A stretch of 6,010 nt of DNA, from positions 1 to 6,010 of the forward strand of contig JBNKUQ010000128.1 in NCBI GenBank assembly GCA_050298695.1, read 5' to 3'. The position numbers were made by a program, and so were the translations under genes. Position 1 is the first letter of the stretch. Every line of letters starts with the position of its first letter. This DNA is from CANLBN01 sp050298695. GTDB lineage: Bacteria > Pseudomonadota > Gammaproteobacteria > Pseudomonadales > Cellvibrionaceae. This document shows positions 1-4,250 of the stretch, in pieces. A model generated the notes under the pieces. It searched no databases, had not been told where the DNA came from, and saw only the letters and a program-made list of their open reading frames with translations.

Positions 1-318
1 GTTTTTGCCACTGCGCGTATTGCGGGCATACAGGCTGCCAAACAATGCTCCCATTTAATTCCCCTCTGTCACCCGCTTGCCCTCACTAAAATTGCGATTG
101 AATTTACCTTTCAGCCAGAATCCAACCGCATAGGTATTCAAGCGCTGTGTAAACTCTGTGGTAAAACTGGTGTCGAAATGGAAGCATTAACCGCCGTGAG
201 TATTGCCGCGTTAACTATTTACGATATGTGCAAAGCCGTGGATAAAACCATGGTGATTGGTAATATCCGAGTGATCGAAAAACAAGGCGGTAAATCGGGT
301 GACTGGAGAGCGACTTAA
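1..318 (+). CDS. moaC: MoaC, cyclic pyranopterin monophosphate synthase (partial, 5' end outside window)
   Basis: MoaC acts with MoaA in the first stage of molybdenum cofactor synthesis, converting 3',8-cyclo-7,8-dihydro-GTP to cyclic pyranopterin monophosphate in the cytoplasm. The reading frame is open from base 1 and ends at TAA 316-318, giving the last 105 residues of a protein usually about 160 long, so roughly a third is missing. Family motifs are plain: IPLCHPL (residues 20-26 of the fragment, with the active-site His at 24), KTGVEMEAL (55-63, the two conserved Glu at 59 and 61), and IYDMCKAV (73-80, with Asp 76 and Lys 79 matching E. coli Asp128 and Lys131). The tail GGKSGDW is also typical. 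No key residue is missing in the visible part. moaD and moaE follow on the same strand, but across a 197-bp gap rather than the tight spacing usual for this operon. Confidence 0.97.
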   Translation, partial: VFATARIAGIQAAKQCSHLIPLCHPLALTKIAIEFTFQPESNRIGIQALCKLCGKTGVEMEALTAVSIAALTIYDMCKAVDKTMVIGNIRVIEKQGGKSGDWRAT

Positions 319-334
319 AATAGAAATATAGGTA

Positions 335-365
335 GCTCTTAAAATTATGATTTTTTCATAAGAGC
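335..365 (+). other. Stem-loop just after moaC
   Basis: The arms GCTCTTA (335-341) and TAAGAGC (359-365) form a perfect 7-bp stem. The 17-nt loop is A/T-rich, with a further small TGA/TCA pairing (348-350 with 356-358). It begins 16 nt after the moaC stop. There is no run of T after the 3' arm, so it is not a classical intrinsic terminator. It could attenuate transcription, protect the moaC 3' end, or be the edge of the repeat that follows. Confidence 0.5.
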
Positions 366-375
366 AAAGCCTCTG

Positions 376-416
376 CTCCTGTGTTGATCGAAGTACCCTA
401 CATCCATGTAGGGCAA
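376..416 (+). repeat. Dispersed palindromic repeat, copy A
   Basis: This stretch closely matches 2312-2351: both read CTCCTG, then GTTG, TCGAAG, CCTACATCCATGTA and GCAA in the same order, with a few substitutions and a one-base indel. Its centre is a perfect dyad, CCCTACAT (396-403), CC, ATGTAGGG (406-413). A looser relative, a GCCTCAC/GTGAGGC hairpin around TTCCAT, lies at 885-904. No transposase is present, so this is best described as a short palindromic (REP or MITE-like) element. It sits in the moaC-moaD gap. Confidence 0.7.
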
Positions 417-451
417 GGCGGGAATCTAGGAGTTAACTTATATGCTTTAGT

Positions 452-479
452 CTGGATCCCCTCCTTCGCGGGGATGACG
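452..479 (+). repeat. REP-like hairpin element upstream of moaD
   Basis: The element starts CTGGATCCCC and ends GGGGATGACG, resembling the widespread intergenic palindromes of proteobacteria of the form CTGGAT...ATGACG. ATCCCC (456-461) pairs with GGGGAT (470-475) around an 8-nt loop. A partial copy in the opposite orientation, CGTCATTCCCGC, is at 2288-2299. Translated in the moaD frame it gives WIPSFAGMT, a peptide typical of such repeats and not part of MoaD. Confidence 0.75.
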
Positions 480-515
480 ATTGTATTCTTTTTTAGTGCC
501 CATATATTATTTATC

Positions 516-767
516 ATGATAACTATTCATTACTTTGCCAGCATTCGAGAACAACTCCACAAAGACAGTGAATCTCTTGAGTGGCGAGATGAATTTTTCG
601 ATATTGCCTCCATTAAAAACTATCTCTCTCAACATAATGAATCGTGGAAAAACCTTTATCAAAACACCACGATTCTCAGCGCTATTAATCAAACGATGGC
701 TGGAGATAACAGCCCTATAGAAGACGGAGACGAAATCGCCTTTTTTCCTCCCGTTACCGGTGGCTGA
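516..767 (+). CDS. moaD: MoaD, molybdopterin synthase sulfur-carrier (small) subunit
   Basis: MoaD is the ubiquitin-like sulfur carrier of molybdopterin synthase. Its C-terminal Gly-Gly is adenylated by MoeB, converted to a thiocarboxylate, and inserted into MoaE to deliver sulfur to the pterin. From ATG 516 the protein is 83 residues, the normal size (about 80). It begins MITIHYFASIREQL, a typical first beta strand, has the GDEIAFFPPV strand (residues 71-80), and ends TGG directly before TGA 765-767. The same frame stays open upstream to 381, but those 45 codons run through palindromic repeats and match nothing in MoaD, so the ATG at 516 was chosen. No good Shine-Dalgarno precedes this ATG, which is odd and leaves translation efficiency uncertain. 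It lies between moaC and moaE. Confidence 0.93.
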   Translation: MITIHYFASIREQLHKDSESLEWRDEFFDIASIKNYLSQHNESWKNLYQNTTILSAINQTMAGDNSPIEDGDEIAFFPPVTGG

Positions 768-775
768 TTAATTAA

Positions 776-807
776 CCCTGAAAAAACCTTCCTTAGTTTT
801 TTCAGGG
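776..807 (+). other. Strong stem-loop after moaD
   Basis: The arms CCCTGAAAAAAC (776-787) and GTTTTTTCAGGG (796-807) form a perfect 12-bp stem with loop CTTCCTTA, starting 8 nt after the moaD stop. The T run lies inside the 3' arm with the G/C pairs at the base, so on neither strand is there the usual stem-then-T-tail order. It may act as an RNA end or stabiliser, a weak terminator, or the first palindrome of the repeat block that follows. Confidence 0.6.
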
Positions 808-949
808 GTCGAAGCAAAAATTCTGGCGCAAATGCGTCGATTTACTGGTATTTTTGCTTCTCGCATTGGCCTAATCGGCCAATGGCCTCACTTCCATGTG
901 AGGCACGTCGACCGTAAAAATGCTGTCGACATCTCGTTTCTAGTAGAAA
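808..949 (+). repeat. Hairpin-dense palindromic block between moaD and moaE
   Basis: Five further dyads follow the first stem-loop in quick succession. GAAGCAAAAAT (811-821) pairs with ATTTTTGCTTC (850-860). CATTGGCC (864-871) pairs with GGCCAATG (877-884). GCCTCAC (885-891) pairs with GTGAGGC (898-904) around TTCCAT. GTCGAC (907-912) is repeated at 925-930. TTTCTA (937-942) pairs with TAGAAA (944-949). The pentamer GTCGA occurs four times (808, 836, 907, 925). The TTCCAT hairpin recalls the centre of the repeats at 376-416 and 2312-2351. No reading frame of note crosses the block. It is either a nest of REP/MITE-type elements or a structured untranslated region of the moa transcript. Confidence 0.65.
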
Positions 950-1003
950 TAAATCGTCAACCCAGTGATTTTATTTTTTAAATCAATGTGCTGTGCATTT
1001 TTC

Positions 1004-1007
1004 AGGA
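1004..1007 (+). promoter_or_regulatory. Shine-Dalgarno that sets the moaE start
   Basis: AGGA lies 10 nt before ATG 1018. An in-frame ATG at 988 has no such site and would add ten residues not seen in MoaE. Confidence 0.6.
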
Positions 1008-1017
1008 TCGACTAATT

Positions 1018-1476
1018 ATGAGCATATCGGTACAACAAAAAGACTTTAGTGTTGCGGAGGAATACCAGAAGCTATGTACAGATGCCCCTCACATCGGTGC
1101 CATTGTTACGTTTTGTGGTTTAGTGCGCGAATTTGATCACGGTGAGGGAAAGAGCTTAGACCTAGAACATTTTCCCGGCATGACGGAAAAAGTACTAGAA
1201 AATATTATTGATCAAGCCAAACAACGTTGGAACATTATTAATGCTCGTATCGTTCATCGTATTGGCCTCTTGAACGTCTCCGAACAAATTGTTTTTGTCG
1301 GAGTCAATAGCCCCCATCGACAAGATGCATTTAAGGCCTGTGAGTTCATCATGGACTTTTTAAAAACGGAAGCACCTTTTTGGAAAAAAGCCATTGCTCA
1401 ACATAAACATTACTGGGTAGACGCGAAAGAAAGTGACAACGAGGCCAAAGAAAAATGGAATAAAAGTAATGACTGA
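1018..1476 (+). CDS. moaE: MoaE, molybdopterin synthase catalytic (large) subunit
   Basis: MoaE is the catalytic subunit of molybdopterin synthase. It binds cyclic pyranopterin monophosphate and takes sulfur from MoaD thiocarboxylate to build the dithiolene of molybdopterin. The 152-residue product is the usual length. Diagnostic segments are GAIVTFCGLVRE (27-38), LEHFPGMTEK (49-58), VHRIGLL (79-85), VGVNSPHR (94-101, substrate-binding His-Arg) and FLKTEAPFWKK (114-124). Lys116 and Lys123 of the last correspond to the catalytic lysines 119 and 126 of E. coli MoaE. All expected residues are present, so the enzyme should be active. It follows moaD after a 250-bp hairpin-rich spacer, so it may have its own promoter; TGATTT/AAATCA (966-971 and 980-985) makes a small A/T-rich dyad just upstream. 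Its last 8 bp overlap the next gene. Confidence 0.96.
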   Translation: MSISVQQKDFSVAEEYQKLCTDAPHIGAIVTFCGLVREFDHGEGKSLDLEHFPGMTEKVLENIIDQAKQRWNIINARIVHRIGLLNVSEQIVFVGVNSPHRQDAFKACEFIMDFLKTEAPFWKKAIAQHKHYWVDAKESDNEAKEKWNKSND

Positions 1477-1747
1477 TCCGCATGGACGTAGCTGGAGGGC
1501 AAGGATCTACGAGCACTATACCCACTCGCCAGAAAAATTATTTCCACAATTCAAACTTGGTGCGGTTATTTTTTTTATCGGCCTAGTTATCATATACGCG
1601 GGTTATCAACTACTCACACCATCTTTAGCACAAGAAGTCGTAACATTATCGGGTCTTATCTTAATTGCTGGCGGCTTCATACTAGCAATTATGGTGCAAA
1701 TCAGAATGCTGATAGGCAGAATTTTACGTTTCTTTCATGAAGAGTAG
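1469..1747 (+). CDS. Small two-helix membrane protein, function unknown
   Basis: I do not recognise the family. The 92-residue product begins with a basic, soluble stretch (residues 1-28, MTDPHGRSWRARIYEHY and onward). Two hydrophobic helices follow at about 29-48 (LGAVIFFIGLVIIYAGYQLL in outline) and 56-78, joined by a short loop with Pro51 and Glu56. The tail is Arg-rich (RMLIGRILRFFHEE). By the positive-inside rule both ends should be cytoplasmic. ATG 1469 overlaps the moaE stop by 8 bp, which suggests translational coupling; the frame remains open to an earlier ATG at 1433 deep inside moaE, which is less likely. The stop is 12 nt before the next gene, so the three genes probably form one transcript. 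Nothing in it points to molybdenum cofactor chemistry. Confidence 0.8.
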   Translation: MTDPHGRSWRARIYEHYTHSPEKLFPQFKLGAVIFFIGLVIIYAGYQLLTPSLAQEVVTLSGLILIAGGFILAIMVQIRMLIGRILRFFHEE

Positions 1748-1759
1748 GAAGGTCGAAAA

Positions 1760-2257
1760 ATGTCTCCACAATCGACTACTGACAAAAATCTTTACTTACT
1801 TGAAGATCCAGAAAGTCTTCAAGAGCATCTAGTTAATATGGCAAGAAAAGCCAGAAAAGATATCGCCATTTTTAGCCACTCACTTGAACCAATGCTTTTT
1901 AATAACGAAGCATTGACTTCAGCGATATCAACAACCGCTCGACGCTCCAGAAATTCCTCTATTCGCATCATTATAGAAGAACCAAAAGTACTGGTAGATA
2001 CCAATCACCGCATACTCACGCTTTCACAACGATTAGTCAGCGCGATTTCAATAAAAAAGTTAATGATTGAACCACAAGATGGCTACCAATTTATGATCGT
2101 CGATAATGATAAATTGTGGTTACAACACAATCTTGAAAACTTCAGCGGCTTCGCCAATTATGCCGCTCGGCCAGAAGCAAAACGTTTTATGACCATATTT
2201 AATGATTTGTGGAAAAATAGTGAAGAGAATGCTCGATTGAGGCAGTTGATTTTATAG
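1760..2257 (+). CDS. PLD-fold protein of the DUF7931 kind (stand-alone), function unknown
   Basis: The 165-residue soluble protein resembles the domain that follows GNAT acyltransferase domains in many pseudomonads (DUF7931), which looks like a phospholipase-D fold. Visible features are a helix at about 17-32 (LQEHLVNMARKARKD), the strand-turn DIAIFSHSLEPMLFNNEAL (34-52), a basic helix (about 53-65), strand SIRIIIEE (67-74), DTNHRILTLSQRL (80-92), strand YQFMIVDNDKLWLQHNLE (109-126) and a C-terminal helix up to LWKNSEENARLRQL. It lacks the HxKxxxxD catalytic motif of active PLD enzymes, so binding rather than hydrolysis is more likely. A strong Shine-Dalgarno, AGGAAGG at 1746-1752, supports the start. 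It follows the membrane protein by 12 nt, so the two may work together. The family call is from memory of the pattern and moderately sure. Confidence 0.75.
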   Translation: MSPQSTTDKNLYLLEDPESLQEHLVNMARKARKDIAIFSHSLEPMLFNNEALTSAISTTARRSRNSSIRIIIEEPKVLVDTNHRILTLSQRLVSAISIKKLMIEPQDGYQFMIVDNDKLWLQHNLENFSGFANYAARPEAKRFMTIFNDLWKNSEENARLRQLIL

Positions 2258-2287
2258 ACCTGCTCAAGGCATTTAAAAAGAAACCAC

Positions 2288-2352
2288 CGTCATTCCCGCA
2301 ATCTGCAATTACTCCTGCGTTGCTCGAAGCACCTACATCCATGTAAAGCAAC
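2288..2352. repeat. Dispersed palindromic repeat, copy B, in a convergent gap
   Basis: CGTCATTCCCGC (2288-2299) is half of the REP-like element seen at 452-479, in the opposite orientation. It is followed by a close match (2312-2351) to copy A at 376-416. The centre TACATCCATGTA (2334-2345) is a dyad, and GTTGCT (2319-2324) pairs with AGCAAC (2347-2352), so the whole could fold as a hairpin on either strand. It occupies nearly all of the 100-bp space between two converging genes. No separate intrinsic terminator is evident, so the hairpin may serve that purpose. Confidence 0.7.
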
Positions 2353-2357
2353 ATACG

Positions 2358-2870
2358 CTAATGCTGTTGTGGCTGTGTAGCATACCCTCGCAATTGACTA
2401 TATTGCACAATTTGATGGCGTGTCAGTAAAGGTTTTACTTTTAAGTGCGCAATAAGATGCGCTTCACGCAGCTCTGCTAAATGCTGTGCCGATTGTTTTA
2501 ACAAAGATGCCAATTGCTTCGGCTCTTGATGCTCTTCCCTAAAAAAATTCTCAATAGCTTGCTCCGCTAAAATATAGGATTCGCCGTAGCGTTTTGCAGA
2601 AACATTCATCTCTTGCCTAATAGCTTGGATTTTTTCGACTTGGCTTTGATTAAGCTGCAACTCTTCTTTTAGCTCTAATAAGTGAGCAGGCCCCGGAACT
2701 CCATTGAGTTCAGCAGGTTTTGCCAAGCCCCATCCCGACCCTTTTTTTAATGAATCGATATCGCTCTCACTGAGTGATTTTATCTCTCGAACTTCCAGCC
2801 CTTGATAGGGCGTATCACTAGCAAAAGCCATCACTGAATATAGCGCTAAGAATAAGATAAGTGTTTTCAT
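2358..2870 (-). CDS. Periplasmic Spy/CpxP-like LTxxQ protein of a metal-resistance cluster
   Basis: The 170-residue product starts with a signal peptide (MKTLILFLALYSVMAFA, likely cut after AFA at residue 17). The mature part is mostly helical and charged. It contains GSGWGLAKPAELNGVPGPAHLLEL (45-68), an LTxxQ-like LQLNQSQ (71-77), a long amphipathic region (about 78-145), and a true LTxxQ motif LLTRHQ (148-153) followed by YSQLRGY. Paired LTxxQ motifs define the Spy/CpxP family of periplasmic chaperones and metal-stress sensors, and relatives with the GWG...PGP...LRGY pattern are common near copper genes. The start is supported by AGAGG (2885-2881) 10 nt upstream. It is the last gene of the - strand metal cluster, behind an eroded stretch at 2902-3095. 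The exact role, chaperone or metal sensing, cannot be read from sequence. Confidence 0.82.
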   Translation of the reverse strand: MKTLILFLALYSVMAFASDTPYQGLEVREIKSLSESDIDSLKKGSGWGLAKPAELNGVPGPAHLLELKEELQLNQSQVEKIQAIRQEMNVSAKRYGESYILAEQAIENFFREEHQEPKQLASLLKQSAQHLAELREAHLIAHLKVKPLLTRHQIVQYSQLRGYATQPQQH

Positions 2871-2901
2871 GGTTTCTATACCTCTATCTGTTTATTTGAT
2901 G

Positions 2902-3015
2902 TTAATAAAACGTTACTATCGCCTCTAAATCTTCCCAAGATAAAAAAGCCGTACTGCCCTGTACAATGTCTGACATACTCCCGCCAAACACATCCCCTGT
3001 TGCAATTCCAACTCT
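2902..3015 (-). pseudogene. Possible remnant: C-terminal tail of a cytochrome c
   Basis: A frame opening directly after a TGA encodes 37 residues ending at TAA (2904-2902). They include GDVFGGSMSDIVQGST, then AFLSWEDLEAIVTFY. This resembles the end of class I c-type cytochromes, where a Met heme ligand region is followed by a last helix of the pattern LSxxDLxAIxxYL. No start codon, ribosome site or CxxCH is present, so it cannot be a gene by itself. It overlaps, in another frame, a fragment resembling a CopA start, and ends 31 nt before the Spy-like gene. I read it as the leftover of a gene largely lost by deletion. The resemblance is short, so this is tentative. Confidence 0.4.
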
Positions 3016-3095
3016 TCATTCTCCCCCACTACAAACTGTCTCCGTGAAAGACGAGTTTCAGAAACGGATGACCATGGAGAAACCTCTCGTTTCAT
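2925..3095 (-). pseudogene. Possible remnant: Tat-type N-terminus of a CopA-like multicopper oxidase
   Basis: An ATG overlapping the DUF411 stop as ATGA (3095-3092) opens a 56-codon frame ending at TAG (2927-2925). Its first 24 residues, ending in TRLSRRQFVVG, carry a twin-arginine motif SRRQFV as in CopA-family periplasmic multicopper oxidases (pattern LSRRxFVxG). A normal CopA would continue with a hydrophobic Ala/Gly-rich segment and about 550 more residues. Here the frame instead becomes charged (ENEELELQQG) and then stops. The break near position 3024-3015 is close to where the cytochrome-like frame opens. This suggests one deletion joining the copA start to the end of a downstream gene. 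A short genuine peptide cannot be excluded. Confidence 0.42.
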
Positions 3096-3595
3096 GACTC
3101 GCCCTCCAAAAAAACAACACCATCAACAGAAACGCGAGCATAAGGTACACTGCTTCCATCTCGATGTATTTTCAGAACCTCGTAGGGACGATAATCTCCG
3201 GCAACATTCATTCCAGGACTACCCATCGGCATACCTGGAACTGCCAAACCCACGGTATTGTCTGGTTTTTCTTCCAAAAACCGCTTCACAACATCGGCTG
3301 GAATATGCCCCTCAAAAAAATAGCCATCTTGAACGCTGGTATGGCACGCCTGGTAGCGAGGAGATACACCGAGGGTATCTTTGATGTGGTTCAGATCTTC
3401 TGGATGGTGAATGGCAATTGAAAAGCCGGCCTCGGTCATGTGATTTGCCCAACCACCACAACAGCCGCAAGTCGGGCTTTTATAGACCACCATATGATCT
3501 GGGTTATTCAACGTATGGCCTTTTTCGTCGCTGTAGGTGGTAGCACTTAATGCCAACCACCCACAACATAACATGATAATTTTTGCATAATTCAT
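3092..3595 (-). CDS. DUF411 periplasmic copper protein, CopG-like
   Basis: DUF411 proteins are small exported metal proteins of copper-resistance clusters; the studied member CopG has a thioredoxin-like fold and holds a cysteine-bridged copper cluster. From ATG 3595 the product is 167 residues: a signal peptide (about 1-20, MNYAKIIMLCCGWLALSATT), MVVYKSPTCGCCGGW (35-49) with Cys43, Cys45 and Cys46, AIHHPEDLNHIKDTLGV (61-77), a conserved CH pair at 84-85, EGHIPADVVKRFL (95-107), and Met-rich GLAVPGMPMGSPGM (116-129). All expected ligands are present. The frame is open upstream to 3709, but that extension overlaps the previous gene and would hide the signal peptide; AGGT at 3605-3602 supports the shorter start. 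Its stop overlaps an ATG as ATGA, the coupling expected for a following gene that is now only a fragment. Confidence 0.92.
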   Translation of the reverse strand: MNYAKIIMLCCGWLALSATTYSDEKGHTLNNPDHMVVYKSPTCGCCGGWANHMTEAGFSIAIHHPEDLNHIKDTLGVSPRYQACHTSVQDGYFFEGHIPADVVKRFLEEKPDNTVGLAVPGMPMGSPGMNVAGDYRPYEVLKIHRDGSSVPYARVSVDGVVFLEGES

Positions 3596-3601
3596 TGGAA
3601 T

Positions 3602-3605
3602 ACCT
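3602..3605 (-). promoter_or_regulatory. Shine-Dalgarno that sets the DUF411 start
   Basis: On the - strand, AGGT lies 6 nt before ATG 3595 and directly precedes a good signal peptide. This favours that start over the longer frame from 3709. Confidence 0.55.
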
Positions 3606-3629
3606 GCACGTAAACGTATTGAAGATAAT

Positions 3630-3666
3630 GTTTTACAGTTAAAACGTACACCCCATCGATGATGGG
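3630..3666 (-). other. Two short hairpins between the CopL-like and DUF411 genes
   Basis: In the 79-nt gap, CCCATC (3652-3657) pairs with GATGGG (3661-3666) around GAT, beginning 8 nt after the upstream stop. GTTTTA (3630-3635) pairs with TAAAAC (3640-3645) around CAGT. Neither has a T tail, so read-through is expected. Such intercistronic hairpins often mark processing or stability points and could set the relative amounts of the two proteins. Confidence 0.4.
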
Positions 3667-3674
3667 ACGAAGTA

Positions 3675-4049
3675 TTAAGAAAGAATGGGAGGTCTAAATG
3701 GCGAATCAAGTAAGGGAGTTGTTAAGGTAAATAAGCGTGAAAAAATGGGGAGTGCTGGGCCGAAGGTTTCAGGAAACTTGTTTGCAGTTGACGTAAAAAA
3801 TTGGCAGCTAAAGGCACAATACTCGCAATCAGAGTGGTCTTGAGAAGCTGTTTGTGAATTCAACTTATGAGTAGTATCCATTGTGGCGTGATGAATCACC
3901 ACTTCACCTGGACAACAGTCACTCATTGAATCCATTGGCATCGACATAGAAGTTGCTAAGACTGATTGGCAAACCACCCACAATAATAGCGTACAAACAA
4001 ACAAGGTTCGCCAGAAATTACTATTTTTGTGGGTAAACTTTTTTGCCAT
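3675..4049 (-). CDS. Small exported Cys/His/Met-rich protein, CopL/DUF2946-like
   Basis: The 124-residue product has a basic N-terminus (MAKKFTHKNSNFWR), a hydrophobic signal segment (about 15-32, cut probably after VLA) and a mature part full of soft-metal ligands. These are MSMPMDSMSDCC (35-46), HH at 53-54, two more His (61, 72), DCEYCAFSC (74-82), and the closing PFRPPILS (117-124). A short exported protein with such clusters and a PPx tail as the first gene of a copper operon is the pattern of CopL and DUF2946 proteins, thought to bind copper or aid its control. I cannot decide between these labels. ATG 4049 has only a weak ribosome site. It lies about 90 nt after a MerR-type promoter and starts the metal cluster; the DUF411 gene follows after 79 nt. 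Confidence 0.78.
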   Translation of the reverse strand: MAKKFTHKNSNFWRTLFVCTLLLWVVCQSVLATSMSMPMDSMSDCCPGEVVIHHATMDTTHKLNSQTASQDHSDCEYCAFSCQFFTSTANKFPETFGPALPIFSRLFTLTTPLLDSPFRPPILS

Positions 4050-4101
4050 ACTACTTTGCTTTATTAGGCTGTGTATTTAGGATGTTTATCAATACTCAAA
4101 C

Positions 4102-4131
4102 TTACACGACAATATCTGGTGTGTCGTGCAA
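4102..4131 (-). other. Stem-loop at the predicted 5' end of the metal-operon transcript
   Basis: The arms at 4122-4131 and 4102-4111 pair over 10 bp in the - strand RNA, with perfect TGTCGTG/CACGACA cores and one G-U pair. The loop is 10 nt. The G-U pair would be a mismatch in + strand RNA, which favours - strand function. The transcript start expected from the promoter at 4143-4173 is near 4136, so the hairpin would almost cap the messenger. It may stabilise the leader or act as a second protein-binding dyad. Confidence 0.5.
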
Positions 4132-4142
4132 CATAAGAAAAC

Positions 4143-4173
4143 ATTAAAAACCTAGAGTCCACTCCAGATGCAA
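4143..4173 (-). promoter_or_regulatory. MerR-family promoter and operator of the metal cluster
   Basis: Read on the - strand, TTGCAT (4173-4168) as -35 and TTTAAT (4148-4143) as -10 are separated by 19 nt instead of the usual 17. The spacer contains the dyad CTGGAGT, GG, ACTCTAG (4167-4152; one mismatch in 7+7). An over-long spacer with a dyad of the CTGGAGT...ACTCCAG type centred between the hexamers is the hallmark of promoters that MerR proteins bend and untwist upon metal binding. It points at the CopL-like gene, about 94 nt ahead, and lies just downstream of the MerR gene, whose product is the natural regulator. The match to the architecture is strong; which metal acts is not visible. 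Confidence 0.78.
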
Positions 4174-4190
4174 GCTTTTATTGTAAGTAA

Positions 4191-4216
4191 TATTAAAATC
4201 GTCTTACATTTTAATA
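4191..4216. other. A/T-only palindrome between merR and the metal promoter
   Basis: TATTAAAAT (4191-4199) and ATTTTAATA (4208-4216) are perfect inverted arms around an 8-nt loop. It lies 34 nt after the regulator's stop and 17 bp upstream of the -35 hexamer. It could be a weak terminator for merR or, because it is A/T-rich and upstream of -35, an UP-like element. No T tail clearly follows. Confidence 0.4.
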
Positions 4217-4250
4217 CCACACACCATGTCTGCAATATCAGCTCCTCACT

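Noticed and set aside
381..515. N-terminal extension of MoaD from a TTG at 381
   Set aside because: It is translated from palindromic repeats, is unlike any MoaD N-terminus, and MITIHYFASIREQL from 516 is a complete normal start.
507..720. Alternative frames on both strands over moaD
   Set aside because: They are shadows of MoaD, which has a full family match and the Gly-Gly end.
776..807. Intrinsic terminator after moaD
   Set aside because: The stem is strong, but the T run lies inside the 3' arm and is followed by CAGGGGTC rather than by more T, so it does not fit the terminator pattern on either strand.
1819..2004. A - strand 61-codon frame inside the DUF7931-like gene
   Set aside because: It is antisense to a gene with a strong ribosome site and good operon spacing.
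2925..3095. A genuine 56-residue protein after the DUF411 gene
   Set aside because: After a twin-arginine-like start there is no hydrophobic segment, and the rest looks like out-of-frame translation over a better cytochrome-like frame. A remnant is more likely, though not proven.
3094..3421. Two + strand frames opposite the DUF411 gene
   Set aside because: They are antisense to a well-supported gene, have no recognisable motifs, and overlap each other.
3596..3709. Long N-terminus of the DUF411 protein from 3709
   Set aside because: It overlaps the upstream gene and puts 38 non-signal residues before a clear signal peptide, whereas ATG 3595 has a ribosome site.
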